A DNA stretch of 64,000 nucleotides from Gammaproteobacteria bacterium (GCA_021773815.1 JAJFJS010000065.1:16856-80855); one strand, 5' to 3'. Numbered from the stretch's first letter, positions 34,184 through 45,256 are shown. Notes: generated by a model from the sequence alone, not told the origin. Made by a program: numbers and translations.

Positions 34184-36584
34184 CCCAGCCGTACCCATCA
34201 TTGGTTGCCGGCCAGCGCCAGTTACGTACTTCAGGCATGTCTTCGCCATGTTCGACGATGTACTGCCGATGCTCGGTGAGTTTGTCACGAATCAGCAGCT
34301 TCACATAGGCGGCTCTATAGCCAAGCTTGGGTACCCGGTCGATGACGTCCGCGACGAGATGGAATCGATCAATGTCGTTGCGGACCGCCATGTCGAAGGG
34401 TGTAGTGGTCGCACCTTCTTCCTTGTAGCCACGAACGTGCAGATTATTGTGATTGGTACGTCGATAGGTCAGCCGATGAATGAGCCATGGATAGCCATGG
34501 TAGGCAAAAATAATCGGCTTATTGCTGGTGAACAGCGTATCAAAGTCCCGATCGGACATACCATCGGGGTGCTCCTCCATGGGTTGGAGCGTCATCAGAT
34601 CCACGACGTTGATAACGCGTACTTTGAGTCCTGGCAAATTCTCTCGCAGCAGGTCGACCGCGGCGAGTGTCTCGATGGTCGGCACATCGCCGGCACAAGC
34701 CATCACTACGTCGGGCTCAGCGCCCTGGTCGTTGCTGGCCCATTTCCAGATACCCGCGCCCGCGCTGCAATGCTTTATCGCGGCATCCATGTCCAACCAC
34801 TGTGGTTGCGACTGCTTGCCGGCGACGATGACATTCACCAGATTGCGAGACCGCAGACACTGGTCAGTGACATAGAGCAACGAGTTCGTGTCCGGCGGCA
34901 GATAAACACGAATCACATCCGCCTTTTTATTAACGACATGATCAATAAATCCTGGATCCTGATGCGAGAAACCATTGTGGTCTTGCCGCCAAACATGCGA
35001 GGTCAGCAGGTAGTTGAGTGAAGCGATGGGGCGACGCCAGGCAATGTCCTGACTGCTGACCTTTAGCCACTTTGCGTGCTGGTTGAACATTGAATCAATG
35101 ATGTGGATAAACGCTTCATAGCACGAAAACAGGCCGTGGCGACCGGTCAGCAAATAGCCTTCGAGCCAGCCCTGGCACGTATGCTCGCTCAAAATTTCCA
35201 TCACGCGGCCGTCCGGAGCGAGGTGATCGTCATCGGGGCTCGACTCACCAAGCCACGCGCGATTCGTGACTTCAAAGAGTGCGTTCAACCGGTTCGATGC
35301 GGTTTCATCGGGTCCGAATACGCGAAAGTTGCGCGCGCTCTTGTTCAGTTGCATGACGTCGCGCAGCAGCATCCCCATCGTGCGGGTGGCCTCACCCAGC
35401 ACGCGGCCGGGCGCCGACACGTCGACGGCATAGTCCCGATAGTCGGGTAGCCGTAAGCTTTTGAGCAGCAAGCCGCCGTTGGCATAGGGATTCGCGCCCA
35501 TGCGGCGGTCACCCGTGGGGGCCAGCGCGGTCAAATGCGGACGCGGCACGCCATCATCATCAAAGAGTTCGTCGGGCCGGTAACTCTTCAGCCACGTTTC
35601 GAGCTGCGCGACATGCTCCGGCGATTTGGCCAATCCCGCCAAGGGCACCTGATGCGAGCGCCATGAACCCTCGGTGCGCAGACCGTCGACCTCCCGCGGA
35701 CCGGTCCAGCCTTTCGGGCTGCGCAATACAATCATTGGCCACTGCGGCCGGCTGAGCTTACCGCCGCTACGGGCATGTTTTTGGATCGTCTTGATGCCGT
35801 CTACGACCCTGTCGAGCGTGGCAGCCATCGTATTGTGCATTGCTGCCGGATCCTCTCCCTCTACGAAGTAAGGCTCATAGCCGTATCCGTGGAGCAGGCC
35901 TGCCAGTTCATCCTTCGGGATGCGTGCCAGCACCGTCGGGTTGGCAATCTTGTAGCCGTTGAGATGCAGGATTGGCAGAACCACGCCGTCGCTCGCGGGA
36001 TTCAGAAACTTGTTCGAATGCCAGGCCGCTGCCAACGGTCCCGTTTCCGCTTCCCCATCACCGACGACGCAAGCAGCAATCAAGGACGGATTGTCAAATA
36101 CAGCACCAAAAGCATGGGCAAGAGAATAGCCGAGCTCACCGCCTTCGTGAATTGAGCCAGGGGTTTCAGGAGCGACGTGGCTCGGAACACCACCAGGAAA
36201 TGAAAACTGTCTGAAGAGCCGGCGCATCCCATCGGCATCTCGACTCACACCAGGATAAAACTCGCTATACGTGCCTTCAAGCCAGATGTTAGCCAGCAAT
36301 GCCGGTCCACCGTGACCCGGGCCCGCCACGTAAATCATATTCAGGTCGTGAAGCTTGATGACACGATTTAGGTGCGCATAAATGAAATTCAGCCCGGGAC
36401 TCGTTCCCCAGTGTCCCAACAACCGGGGTTTGATGTGTTCTAACGTCAGAGGCTGTTTTAGCATGGCATTGTCAAGCAAATAGATCTGCCCGACCGAGAG
36501 ATAATTTGCTGCGCGCCAATAGTCATGAAGTGACTTCAATACACCCGGTGTCAATAGACCGATGGAATTGCCTGTTGTTTTCAT
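34164..36584 (-). CDS. xfp: Xylulose-5-phosphate/fructose-6-phosphate phosphoketolase
   Basis: 806 residues, full length. This thiamine-diphosphate enzyme splits xylulose 5-phosphate (or fructose 6-phosphate) to acetyl phosphate plus a triose or tetrose phosphate. Signatures: [52 protein letters not shown], and the ThDP region [21 protein letters not shown]. Its stop overlaps the transaldolase start, and acetate kinase lies 38 bases upstream, which together give a route from pentose phosphates to acetate and ATP. Confidence 0.97.
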   Translation of the reverse strand: MKTTGNSIGLLTPGVLKSLHDYWRAANYLSVGQIYLLDNAMLKQPLTLEHIKPRLLGHWGTSPGLNFIYAHLNRVIKLHDLNMIYVAGPGHGGPALLANIWLEGTYSEFYPGVSRDADGMRRLFRQFSFPGGVPSHVAPETPGSIHEGGELGYSLAHAFGAVFDNPSLIAACVVGDGEAETGPLAAAWHSNKFLNPASDGVVLPILHLNGYKIANPTVLARIPKDELAGLLHGYGYEPYFVEGEDPAAMHNTMAATLDRVVDGIKTIQKHARSGGKLSRPQWPMIVLRSPKGWTGPREVDGLRTEGSWRSHQVPLAGLAKSPEHVAQLETWLKSYRPDELFDDDGVPRPHLTALAPTGDRRMGANPYANGGLLLKSLRLPDYRDYAVDVSAPGRVLGEATRTMGMLLRDVMQLNKSARNFRVFGPDETASNRLNALFEVTNRAWLGESSPDDDHLAPDGRVMEILSEHTCQGWLEGYLLTGRHGLFSCYEAFIHIIDSMFNQHAKWLKVSSQDIAWRRPIASLNYLLTSHVWRQDHNGFSHQDPGFIDHVVNKKADVIRVYLPPDTNSLLYVTDQCLRSRNLVNVIVAGKQSQPQWLDMDAAIKHCSAGAGIWKWASNDQGAEPDVVMACAGDVPTIETLAAVDLLRENLPGLKVRVINVVDLMTLQPMEEHPDGMSDRDFDTLFTSNKPIIFAYHGYPWLIHRLTYRRTNHNNLHVRGYKEEGATTTPFDMAVRNDIDRFHLVADVIDRVPKLGYRAAYVKLLIRDKLTEHRQYIVEHGEDMPEVRNWRWPATNDGYGWDERDAK

Positions 36585-36622
36585 TGCTGTATCTCTTATT
36601 CAGTTCCGGTGCACACCTGAAT

Positions 36623-37765
36623 CTATATAAGCCCTGTCTCTCCTTCCCCAGTCACAGTCTCGACCACCCTTACAGCGGCCTCCGACAGCAATTGCTCTTC
36701 ATCCGCCGGCAGTATCCAGATTTCGACTCCGCTATCTGACATGTGTACGGCCGTACCTGAAACCGCGTTCATATTTCGCAACCTATCCAACCGAATACCC
36801 GCCCACTCAAAGCCTGTGAGAATTCGCTCCCTGATGAATGCGGCATGCTCGCCGATCCCACCGCCGATCAAAATTGCATCCGTGCCGCCGAGGACCGCCA
36901 GATACGCGCCGAGATACTTGCGGACGCGATAGCAAAATAGCTCGACCGCTATCTTCGCCTCTCGCCTCTCGCTTGCGAGTAGGTCTTGCATGTTCGCGGA
37001 TAAACCAGACACACCCAAGAGACCCGAATCATGGCTGAGCATATGGTCAATCTCGCCGGCAGTGAGCCCGGCTTCGCGTTGCAGATAAGCGGGTATGCCG
37101 GGATCGATATCACCGCTGCGGGTCGACATCATCAGCCCTTCCAGCGGCGAAAAGCCCATCGAACTGTCCACGGGTTGCCCACCGGAAATCGCGGCCATGG
37201 AGCAGCCAGCGCCGAGCTGCATCGAGATCACACGAGCATCCATCGCCGCTATGCGAGTTTGTGCCCGCCACTCGACCAGCATGGCTTCATGCGCCAGACC
37301 GTGGAAACCGTAACGGCGTATGCCGTAACGTTCGCAGAGGCCCCGGGGCAGGGCATAGTCAGTGGCGACTTTCGGCATATTCGCGAAGAAGGCCGTATCG
37401 AAAACGGCGACCTGTGGAATTCCCGGACCCAAGTATTTCCGACAGATGTGCACCCACTCCATCGCCACCGGGTTATGCAGGGGAGCGAGCGATTTCAGGC
37501 GGGCGATTTCAGCTTCGGTCGCGGCGTCTATGAAGCGTGGCGCACAAAACTTCGAACCGCCGTGCACAATTCGGTGAGCCACGATCGTAACGGCACCGAT
37601 TGCATGTCTATCAAGAAATTCAGCCAGCGATAACTCCGTGGATTGCATTCTCTCCAAGCGAATCGCGGCGATTCTGTGCAGCTGACGACCTCGCCTGAAC
37701 AGCGCCAAACGCAAGGATGAGCTGCCGACGTTTACAGTGAGGAGCAACCTGTCCAAACCGGCCAT
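36623..37765 (-). CDS. ackA: Acetate kinase
   Basis: 380 residues, slightly shorter than the usual 400. It converts acetyl phosphate and ADP to acetate and ATP. ASKHA-fold motifs: LLTVNVGSSSLRLALF, VAHRIVHGG, VAVFDTAFFANMP, RRYGFHGLAHE (substrate His) and ISMQLGAGCSMAAI, with AILIGGGIGEHAA near the C-terminus. Coupled to phosphoketolase it yields ATP by substrate-level phosphorylation. The gap to the copper ATPase upstream is 24 bases. Confidence 0.95.
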   Translation of the reverse strand: MAGLDRLLLTVNVGSSSLRLALFRRGRQLHRIAAIRLERMQSTELSLAEFLDRHAIGAVTIVAHRIVHGGSKFCAPRFIDAATEAEIARLKSLAPLHNPVAMEWVHICRKYLGPGIPQVAVFDTAFFANMPKVATDYALPRGLCERYGIRRYGFHGLAHEAMLVEWRAQTRIAAMDARVISMQLGAGCSMAAISGGQPVDSSMGFSPLEGLMMSTRSGDIDPGIPAYLQREAGLTAGEIDHMLSHDSGLLGVSGLSANMQDLLASERREAKIAVELFCYRVRKYLGAYLAVLGGTDAILIGGGIGEHAAFIRERILTGFEWAGIRLDRLRNMNAVSGTAVHMSDSGVEIWILPADEEQLLSEAAVRVVETVTGEGETGLI

Positions 37766-37789
37766 AATCTCGGTCCCGCTCAGCAGTGA

Positions 37790-39850
37790 TTAAATGCTCG
37801 ACATGCCGGTCTGCGCCCCCACCAATCGGCTCGCGCGGCTGAGCAACTTCGCGTTAATCGCAACAATAACCGTACTCAGGGACATGAACGCAGCACCTAT
37901 GGCCGGCGTCAGAATCACACCCCATGAATAAGCAACGCCCGCAGCCAAAGGGATCGCAACGGCGTTGTATGCCGTTGCCCAAATCAGATTCTGCAGCATC
38001 TTGTTATACGTTGCCCGAGACAGCGCAAGGATCGCAAAAACGTCGCGCGGATCGCTGCGCACCAAAACTACGTCGGCGGACTCTATGGCAACGTCCGTAC
38101 CAGCACCGATCGCGATCCCCAGATCTGACGCGATCAGCGCCGGCGCATCATTCACCCCGTCGCCGATCATCGCAACCGTCAGACCGCGGCTTTGCACCTC
38201 CCGCACCTTCTCCGCTTTATCACCCGGGAGAACTTCGGCAAAGAAATCGTCGAGACCGAGCTCCCCGGCAACCGTGCGTGCCACTGCAGTCGCATCCCCG
38301 GTGAGCATCATGCAGCGGATTCCCAATTGTTTGAGTCTCTCCACGGCGGCGAATGACTCCGGACGCACGATGTCGGCTAACGCAATGGCTCCCACCGGTC
38401 GGTCATCCAACAAAAGGTATACGACAGTTTTGCCCTGCGCGTCGAGTGCCTCAACGACTTCACTGGCGATTTCGAAACCTTGTTGACGAACGTAGCCCGG
38501 GCTGACGACGCGAACGCGGCGACCGTCGACACTCGCTTCCGCGCCCTGCCCCGTCAGGTTGCGAAATTCAGCTACCGGAAACAGATTGAGCCCACGTTTC
38601 TTGGCCTCGGAAACGAGGCCACGGGCAATAGGATGCTCGGACTGAGTCTCCAGACTGGCCCCCCACATCAATACGTCATCGACACCGATTTCGGCGAGAG
38701 GGACCACATCGGACACACCGAATCGGCCCTCCGTTAAGGTACCGGTCTTATCGAAGAGTACAGCCTGCAGGTTACGCGCCCGTTCAAAGGCCGCCCGGTC
38801 ACGAATCAGAAGACCGTTTTGGGCAGTGAGTTGCGTGCTGACCGCCACCACCAACGGCACCGCCAGCCCTAGCGCGTGCGGACAGGAAATAACCATAACA
38901 GTCACCATCCGCTCCAGCGCGAACGAAAAACCCTGGCCGATTCCCAGCCAGACCACCAGTGTCAATCCACCCGATCCGAGCGCGATATAGGTGAGCCAAA
39001 GGGCAGCCCGATTCGCCAGATCCTGGGTACGGGAACGCGTTTCCTGAGCCTGCCTGACCATGTCGATCACCTGGCTCAGATAGGTCTGATCACCAGTCTT
39101 GCGCACTTCGATTACCACGGCTCCTTCGCCGTTTATAGCACCGCCTATTGCTTCCTGACCCTCCCCCTTACGTACCGGCCGCGACTCACCCGTCAGCATG
39201 GCCTCGTTAAAGCTCGACTGGCCGCTCAGGATGATCCCGTCGATCGGAACCTTTTCACCGGGTCGTACCAGCAACTCGTCGCCCGGGCCAATTTGTGTGA
39301 CCGGCACTTCTTCCGTGTCTCCGGAGTCCATGACTCGGTGCGCCGTAGCCGGCAGCAATCGCACCAAAGCATCAAGGGCGCCGGATGCCCCCATCACCGA
39401 ACGCATTTCGATCCAATGGCCGAGCAGCATGATGTCGATCAGGGTGACCAATTCCCAAAAGAAAACCTTGCCCGAAAGCCCCAGAACCACTGCGGCGGAA
39501 TAGACGAAGGCCACGGTGATGGCCAAGGCAATTAGCGTCATCATGCCGGGCTGACGTTTTGCCAGTTCGCCGACCATGCCTTTCAGGAACGGCCACCCAC
39601 CATATAAAAATACGAAGGTCGCCAGCAACAGCAACACGTATATTGAACCTTGGAATGCGAAGACCTCACGAAGGCCCAGCAAACCCTGAATCATCGGCGA
39701 CAGAATCAGTACCGGAACTGTCAACGCTACCGAAACCCAGAACCGGCGACGAAAGTCGGCGATCATCGTTCCGTGATCATGACCACCGGCGTGATCCGAT
39801 CCGCCATGGTCGACACTCTGATGATCGTGATGAACGTGCTCTGACATCAT
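37790..39850 (-). CDS. copB: CopB-type copper P-type ATPase
   Basis: 686 residues. A His-rich N-terminus (about 1-27) replaces the usual CxxC metal-binding domains. The transmembrane metal site is CPH (SCPHALGLA), the mark of the P1B-3/CopB class, which exports copper or silver. Catalytic DKTGTLTEG, actuator TGES and [11 protein letters not shown] are all intact. The ATG at 39850 is followed directly by a second ATG. It stands between PRPP synthetase and acetate kinase with short gaps, so metal export and the salvage pathway may be co-expressed. Confidence 0.95.
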   Translation of the reverse strand: MMSEHVHHDHQSVDHGGSDHAGGHDHGTMIADFRRRFWVSVALTVPVLILSPMIQGLLGLREVFAFQGSIYVLLLLATFVFLYGGWPFLKGMVGELAKRQPGMMTLIALAITVAFVYSAAVVLGLSGKVFFWELVTLIDIMLLGHWIEMRSVMGASGALDALVRLLPATAHRVMDSGDTEEVPVTQIGPGDELLVRPGEKVPIDGIILSGQSSFNEAMLTGESRPVRKGEGQEAIGGAINGEGAVVIEVRKTGDQTYLSQVIDMVRQAQETRSRTQDLANRAALWLTYIALGSGGLTLVVWLGIGQGFSFALERMVTVMVISCPHALGLAVPLVVAVSTQLTAQNGLLIRDRAAFERARNLQAVLFDKTGTLTEGRFGVSDVVPLAEIGVDDVLMWGASLETQSEHPIARGLVSEAKKRGLNLFPVAEFRNLTGQGAEASVDGRRVRVVSPGYVRQQGFEIASEVVEALDAQGKTVVYLLLDDRPVGAIALADIVRPESFAAVERLKQLGIRCMMLTGDATAVARTVAGELGLDDFFAEVLPGDKAEKVREVQSRGLTVAMIGDGVNDAPALIASDLGIAIGAGTDVAIESADVVLVRSDPRDVFAILALSRATYNKMLQNLIWATAYNAVAIPLAAGVAYSWGVILTPAIGAAFMSLSTVIVAINAKLLSRASRLVGAQTGMSSI

Positions 39851-39893
39851 AATTGCGGCATGTCCTGGTTTTTTCTATACGATTGATCGCCAA

Positions 39894-40781
39894 TCACGCC
39901 AGAACCTCCAATACCGAATCTGCGAGTAAATTGCTGATATCAATCATGTTTGTCGGGTGGGTGATCGTATTCGTCGTGACCACCGAGCGAACTCCCGCCG
40001 CCTGCAGTTCTGCCAGCGCATGATTCGCAAAAATTGCATGCACCCCAACGCAGACCGGCCCCTGCAGGCCAGCCGCGACTAAATGCTGCGTCGTCTCGAT
40101 CATCGTACGCGCAGTGGAAATGATGTCGTCAAGCAGGACCGGTTGAAGTTCTGCCCATCGGTGGACATCGGGAACGGACACCGTGACATCCCGGTCACCG
40201 TGACGGGTTTTCTCGAGCACGATATACGGCGCGCCCGCCTCCCGGGCAACCATGGCAACCCACTGGGCACTCTCCTCATCCGGACCCACCAAAAGTGGCT
40301 GCGCCACGTTCTTCGCGATCCATTCGGCCAACAGCGGCGCAGCATGCACAACTCGGGTGCAGGCCGCATAGAGTTCTTTCAATTGATGGTATCGGTGCAG
40401 ATGAGGATCTACGGTGACGAGTACATCGATTCGATCCGACAGCAGTCGGGCAAAACTTCGGGAGGTTACCGCCTCACCCGGCTGGAAGCGCTTGTCCTGT
40501 CGCATGTACGCGAGATAAGGTGCAACCAGAACCACCCGTCTAGCGCCAAGTTCCCGCACGAGATCCGCAAGAAACAGCAGCTGCAAGATCATTGCGCCCG
40601 GTCGCTCAAGTGTCGCGAAGAGGATAACGTCCCGATCCGCACACTCCGAATCCAGGCGAATGTAGCTCTCACCATCTGGAAATCTCCGCATTGTAAGCGC
40701 CGCGGTTTCCGCGCCCACCCTCTCTGCCAGGAGCCTGCCCTTCGCCTCATTGCCCGGCATGGCCGCCAACAGCAAACTCAT
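39894..40781 (-). CDS. Ribose-phosphate pyrophosphokinase-like protein
   Basis: 295 residues of the PRPP synthetase family. Motifs: RRFPDGESYIRLD, LVAPYLAYMRQDKRFQPGEAVTSR, VDPHLHRYHQL and the ribose-5-phosphate loop LLDDIISTARTMIET. It is a little shorter than the classic enzyme and probably belongs to the subfamily found next to AMP/thymidine phosphorylases. It could make PRPP or use ribose phosphates released by the adjacent phosphorylase. Confidence 0.9.
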   Translation of the reverse strand: MSLLLAAMPGNEAKGRLLAERVGAETAALTMRRFPDGESYIRLDSECADRDVILFATLERPGAMILQLLFLADLVRELGARRVVLVAPYLAYMRQDKRFQPGEAVTSRSFARLLSDRIDVLVTVDPHLHRYHQLKELYAACTRVVHAAPLLAEWIAKNVAQPLLVGPDEESAQWVAMVAREAGAPYIVLEKTRHGDRDVTVSVPDVHRWAELQPVLLDDIISTARTMIETTQHLVAAGLQGPVCVGVHAIFANHALAELQAAGVRSVVTTNTITHPTNMIDISNLLADSVLEVLA

Positions 40782-40842
40782 CGTTTCTTCCTCTTGACGA
40801 GAGGCCTCAGGGCGATCGGCAATGAGATAAGGTCATCGATCA

Positions 40843-42372
40843 CTACTCAGACTCCACGACTTCGAAGATGCTTTCCTGGTGATTCAGGTACGTCAGCGCA
40901 TAGGCCAATTCACCTTTCGAATCCGAATGAATGCTGAATAACGGCTGGCCCTCGGAAACCCGGGCGCCCAAGCGAGCATGAAGTTCAATACCGGCCGCCG
41001 CCACACCCGGCGCGCCAGCGAGTTTTGCGACGCGGGCGAGTCGCCGGTTATCGATCACCTCGATACAACCCTCTCGATCTGCCGGGACGATATGCAAATG
41101 CCGGGCCGTCGGAGGTTCCCGCAGACCGCCTTGCGCCGTACAAATCGCCTGAAATTTCTGCCAGGCCTTGCCGCTGGCAAGAATCTGTGCGGCCGCATCA
41201 CTACCGCACCCTTCTTGTGCTGCGCCACCAATTTCCAATATCCGGCCCGCCAGTTCTATCGCCCGATTCGCAAGATCATCCGGCGCTTGTTGATCGTCCT
41301 GTAACACCGACAGCACGTCACGCGCCTCCAGTGCGGGGCCGATACCGCGACCGACCGGCTGCTTGCCGTCGCTAACAATCACCGATACATGCAGACCGAG
41401 ATGTTCTCCAACGTCAGTGAGCAACCGTGCAAGAGAATCCGCGGCACCGTCATCCCGAATCTTGGCCGTGGGGCCGACCGGCATGTCGATGATCGCGTGG
41501 GTCGCGCCTGCGGCAATTTTCTTCGACAACACCGAGGCCACCAGTTGCGCATCGCTGTCAATGTCCAGCGCCCGCTCGACACGGATCAGCACATCGTCGG
41601 CTGGACTCAGATCGACCGCGCCGCCCCAGACCAGGCAACCATTTTCCTGTTCCACGACGTCTCGCATATCTGCCATGTCCAGATCCACACGGGTCAAGGT
41701 CGCCATCGTATCGGCGGTACCGGCAGGTGAAGTAATTGCGCGGGAAGACGTTTTTGGAATCGGCAAACCGGAGGCCGCAACTATGGCGACAATCAGCGGC
41801 GTCGTGCGGTTACCCGGTAGCCCACCGACACAATGCTTGTCCATTACCATCGAATACGGCCACCGTAGCCGCTGCCCGGCCTCGACCATGGCACGAGTAA
41901 GCGCGACGGTCTCGTCGAGATCCAACCGGTTTCCCGTACAGGCGGTCAGGAACGCACTGAGTTGAATGTCGGTGTAACGATTTCCGGCAATATCGGCAAC
42001 AACGTCCTCCAGTTGACGTTCCTGCAGCTCATGCCCGTAGAGCTTCGCACGAACGTGACCGAAGGAGGCTCGCGGCGCCGCATGGCTCAGGTGAACGGCG
42101 ACTCCTTCGGCAGCGCCGAGTCGTCGCCAGGCTACTTCCGATAGCCCGGCCTCCCCGGTTTGCAGCCACTCACCGTGTACGACATTCAGCGTCGCATCGA
42201 TACTGCGCCCGTCTAAAGAAACGTTCACGCGAGACTGAGCGGTGAATCCCTCTGATCGACATACACTGCAATCGGCGTGCATATAAATCACCGGCTCCTG
42301 GTAGGTGTCGACACCGACTCGGCGTGCACGCAGATCATTGGCGCCAACTGATGTCGTCATCGGTAAAGGCAT
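40843..42372 (-). CDS. Thymidine/AMP phosphorylase-family protein
   Basis: 509 residues, longer than bacterial thymidine phosphorylase (about 440) and close to archaeal-type AMP phosphorylase, which has an extra N-terminal domain (here about 1-90). Core motifs: MVMDKHCVGGLPGNRTTPLI and SSRAITSPAGTADTMATL. It would release a base from a nucleoside or NMP by phosphorolysis, giving a ribose phosphate that can feed the phosphoketolase branch. AMP or deoxynucleoside preference cannot be fixed by eye. Confidence 0.9.
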   Translation of the reverse strand: MPLPMTTSVGANDLRARRVGVDTYQEPVIYMHADCSVCRSEGFTAQSRVNVSLDGRSIDATLNVVHGEWLQTGEAGLSEVAWRRLGAAEGVAVHLSHAAPRASFGHVRAKLYGHELQERQLEDVVADIAGNRYTDIQLSAFLTACTGNRLDLDETVALTRAMVEAGQRLRWPYSMVMDKHCVGGLPGNRTTPLIVAIVAASGLPIPKTSSRAITSPAGTADTMATLTRVDLDMADMRDVVEQENGCLVWGGAVDLSPADDVLIRVERALDIDSDAQLVASVLSKKIAAGATHAIIDMPVGPTAKIRDDGAADSLARLLTDVGEHLGLHVSVIVSDGKQPVGRGIGPALEARDVLSVLQDDQQAPDDLANRAIELAGRILEIGGAAQEGCGSDAAAQILASGKAWQKFQAICTAQGGLREPPTARHLHIVPADREGCIEVIDNRRLARVAKLAGAPGVAAAGIELHARLGARVSEGQPLFSIHSDSKGELAYALTYLNHQESIFEVVESE

Positions 42373-42385
42373 GTCACGGCAGCTG

Positions 42386-43750
42386 TCAAAAGATCACTTC
42401 TTCGCCTAGCTCGGGCGCATCGCTCGACCAGCCAAACCGTTCCAGCATGTGCGCCTGCAATCCCGCACGGGCCGCGGGCTCGCCGTGAGTCACGATTAGT
42501 CGCTCAGGCGGCCTCGGTAACTCGGCCATCCAGTCCAGTAGCTCGTGGTAATCGGCATGAGCCGAAAAACCCGAGATTTCGGCAACCTGAGCGAGCACAG
42601 GAAACTCTTCACCATGGATCTTGACTCGCTTCGCACCGCTCAGAATCGCCGCGCCGCGTGTACCGGCCGCCTGAAACCCGACAAAGAGCAGAGTGTTAAT
42701 CGGATCGCCAACAAACGCCTTTAAGTGATGCACAATGCGTCCGCCGGTGGCCATGCCGCTGGCAGAAACGATGACCATGGGACCCTGCCGCTTATTCAAT
42801 GCGATAGAATCTTCCACCAAATTCACGTAGGTCGCCGCGCCACACATATCCGCGCATTGCTGATCCGAAAGCCTTTGTTCGTCATGGTGCCTGCAGAAAA
42901 TCTCCGTGGCGTTGATGGCCATGGGACTGTTGAGAAAGACCGGCAGATCGGCCGGAATTTTTCCCAATGCCTTCTGACCAGCGATCAGGTGCAGAATCGT
43001 TTGCGCTCGGCCGACCGCAAAGGCGGGTATCAACACAACCCCATCGCGTTCGGCGGTGCGGGAAACCAATTCAACCAGGTCTTTCGTCGGATCCGAGTCG
43101 GCATGTCGGCGGTTTCCGTATGTGGATTCGACCACCAGCAGATCAGTCTCGGGTAACGCCGCCGGCGGAAGCATGACCGGGTCACAGGTCCTTCCCACAT
43201 CACCGCTGAAGGTCACATGTCGCCCCCCTGCCGACAGACGAATCGCGGCGGCACCGAGGATGTGACCGGCGCGATGGAATTCCGCCGTAACACCCGGACC
43301 AATCGCAACTGATTCCGTAACCGGCTTTATTAATTGCAGAGAAGCCTCCGCGTCGGCACGAGTGTACAAAGGCAATGCAGGCTGATGCTTGGAGAACCTC
43401 TTGCGGTTCGCGTAGCGCGCATCCTCCTCCTGGAGATGGCCGGAGTCCGGAAGCAGAATACCTAAAAGGTCAGCAGTACCCGTCGTACAAAAAACCGGTC
43501 CTTTGTATCCGGCTTTCATTAACGCGGGCAGAAAACCACTGTGATCGAGATGGGCATGGGTCAAAAGAACTGCATCCAGAGTTGACGGATCGAAAGGCAA
43601 CGGGCTGCGATTTTTCTCACGCAGACGTTTCGGACCCTGAAACAACCCGCAGTCCACGAGCACGCACGTTTCTCCCACCCGCACCAGGTAACGGGACCCG
43701 GTCACCGTCCCGGCCGCACCGTAAAAGCCGATACGAAAATTACTATTCAT
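42386..43750 (-). CDS. MBL-fold beta-CASP nuclease-like protein
   Basis: 454 residues of the metallo-beta-lactamase/beta-CASP RNase family. Zinc motifs: LLTHAHLDHSG, AGHILGAAA, TFSGDVGR; beta-CASP motifs VVESTYGNR and SASGMATGGRIVHH, then SGFSAHADYHELLDW near the end. Members act as RNases or exonucleases. The ATG at 43750 follows GGAG and begins right before the first beta-strand. It is 13 bases upstream of the phosphorylase gene and probably the first gene of that set. Confidence 0.93.
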   Translation of the reverse strand: MNSNFRIGFYGAAGTVTGSRYLVRVGETCVLVDCGLFQGPKRLREKNRSPLPFDPSTLDAVLLTHAHLDHSGFLPALMKAGYKGPVFCTTGTADLLGILLPDSGHLQEEDARYANRKRFSKHQPALPLYTRADAEASLQLIKPVTESVAIGPGVTAEFHRAGHILGAAAIRLSAGGRHVTFSGDVGRTCDPVMLPPAALPETDLLVVESTYGNRRHADSDPTKDLVELVSRTAERDGVVLIPAFAVGRAQTILHLIAGQKALGKIPADLPVFLNSPMAINATEIFCRHHDEQRLSDQQCADMCGAATYVNLVEDSIALNKRQGPMVIVSASGMATGGRIVHHLKAFVGDPINTLLFVGFQAAGTRGAAILSGAKRVKIHGEEFPVLAQVAEISGFSAHADYHELLDWMAELPRPPERLIVTHGEPAARAGLQAHMLERFGWSSDAPELGEEVIF

Positions 43751-43778
43751 CAACCACTCCTGAAGAACCATGCCTTCA

Positions 43779-44429
43779 TCATGAAGTCGCCACGCTGCCG
43801 GAAATGTGCGGCATGAACGCCGGTGTCCGCCGCATGTAAGCTTCATACTCGGCACCGAATTCAGCCGCGGCACGTTCCTCCTCGTTGCGGGCCAGCCTCA
43901 CATAGACGAATACAAGCACTGGAAACATCACCAGCGTTGGCAGCGTTGGCCACTGCAACAGGAATCCAAACATAATCAACACGAATGCGACGTATTGCGG
44001 ATGGCGTATTCGTGCATAAAGACCTTGTACCGCCAGTTTTCCGTGAACCTGAGCCGCGTGCAGGACATTCCAGGCAGATGCCAGCATCAGGAACCCACTG
44101 AAAATCACGAGATTGCTCAGGATATGCAATGGGTCGAGGTGCGAATCCATGTCCCAGCCGAGGAGCCTGTGCCACAGGTGACCGGATTCATGACTGAACC
44201 AGTTGGTTTCGGGGAACCGTGACTGCAGCCACCCGGAGAAAAGGTAGATGGTCAATGGAAAACCATACATCTCCGCAAACAAGGCAACGACGAAAGCCGA
44301 AAATGCACCGAGGCTACGCCAATCGGTCTTTGTCCGGGGCTTCGTAAAGCTGAAGGCGAAAAAAATAAAGATCACCGAGTTCAGGATGACCAGCGACCAC
44401 AAACCATAGCCATTGTCCCCGTGCATCAA
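43779..44429 (-). CDS. Isoprenylcysteine methyltransferase-like membrane protein
   Basis: 216 residues with about five membrane segments. The C-terminal part has the ICMT/PEMT signature: GLYARIRHPQYVAFVLIMFG and RLARNEEERAAAEFGAEYEAYMRRTP. The substrate in bacteria is unknown. Codons 1 and 2 are both ATG. It abuts the DUF2933 gene with no gap. This pair is often seen beside copper-resistance genes, which is the case here. Confidence 0.88.
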   Translation of the reverse strand: MMHGDNGYGLWSLVILNSVIFIFFAFSFTKPRTKTDWRSLGAFSAFVVALFAEMYGFPLTIYLFSGWLQSRFPETNWFSHESGHLWHRLLGWDMDSHLDPLHILSNLVIFSGFLMLASAWNVLHAAQVHGKLAVQGLYARIRHPQYVAFVLIMFGFLLQWPTLPTLVMFPVLVFVYVRLARNEEERAAAEFGAEYEAYMRRTPAFMPHISGSVATS

Positions 44430-44663
44430 TCAATCCTCGCCCGATTCTCTGTCGTCCCCTCGATGACCTTTACCGTGCCCGTGACCATGTCCGCGGTGCA
44501 TGAATATATGCATGACCGGACACAGCAGAAAAATCAGAAAGGGCAATGCAGTAATAAAGTGAGCGCGATGTTCTGTCAATAAAAAATAGGTTACGGCGGC
44601 GATCAGCGCCGCCGCGGCAATCCCGTTGGGCGTCAACCAGAAATTTCGATCCGATCCGGACAT
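44430..44663 (-). CDS. DUF2933-type small His-rich membrane protein
   Basis: 77 residues: two hydrophobic helices (about 12-28 and 36-54) and a His-rich tail (HRGHGHGHGKGHRGDD) that could bind metal. The arrangement matches small DUF2933 proteins found in heavy-metal islands. The biochemical role is unknown. Confidence 0.8.
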   Translation of the reverse strand: MSGSDRNFWLTPNGIAAAALIAAVTYFLLTEHRAHFITALPFLIFLLCPVMHIFMHRGHGHGHGKGHRGDDRESGED

Positions 44664-44698
44664 GGCGACAAACCTTTCCCGCCCTCAGGCATCGACCG

Positions 44699-45256
44699 TC
44701 AGGGGCCAGCGCACTGCTCGACCATCGACTCCATCATGACCTGCAGCATATCGAGGCGCAGTTCGAGATCCGTCATGCGCGACGGCGTGCCGCTCGCGCG
44801 ACCTCCGCCGGTGACCGGCGACTGCTTGTGGCGGTGCAGGCGTTTCTTATCAGGTGGCGACATGTCGTCCTGCACACCCATGTGTTCAGCCATCATCGAT
44901 TGCATGGCCTCGCCGCCCATCTCGCGCATCTGGATCAGTGCCTCGCGCATATTCTCGCGATGCTCGTCCATCATGCGCCGGCGCTCCTTCGGATCTTTCG
45001 TGCGCCGAATGGCCGCCATTTCATCGGCGAGTGCAGCCATTGTCACTTCGAGCGCATCGTCTGCATTTTCCATCGTGTCAACATTCTCAGTCGATTCGGC
45101 GAAAGAATGCGAGGATTCGTCTGCCATCGCAATCCCATTCGACCCAATCGCGAATGAGAGTATCAGAGCAGAAACCGTCGCCAAAAATTTAATGCAAATC
45201 ATTCTGCTGTTGAACGTCGCTCGAAGATCAGGCCCGCTCGCCACAAACATGTTCAT
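44699..45256 (-). CDS. Met-rich exported or membrane-anchored protein
   Basis: 185 residues. An N-terminal hydrophobic segment (about 20-42) is followed by an acidic, helical region with clustered methionines (MREMGGEAMQSMMAEHMG) and a basic stretch with His (KKRLHRHKQ). I recognise no domain. Met clusters of this kind can bind Cu(I), which fits the neighbours. The ATG at 45256 follows AAGGAG; an ATG at codon 19 would give a more normal signal peptide. Confidence 0.75.
   Translation of the reverse strand: MNMFVASGPDLRATFNSRMICIKFLATVSALILSFAIGSNGIAMADESSHSFAESTENVDTMENADDALEVTMAALADEMAAIRRTKDPKERRRMMDEHRENMREALIQMREMGGEAMQSMMAEHMGVQDDMSPPDKKRLHRHKQSPVTGGGRASGTPSRMTDLELRLDMLQVMMESMVEQCAGP

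Noticed and set aside
39881..39895. GATTG/CAATC dyad as an FNR-type site
   Set aside because: The spacing does not match TTGAT-N4-ATCAA and it overlaps the PRPP synthetase stop codon.
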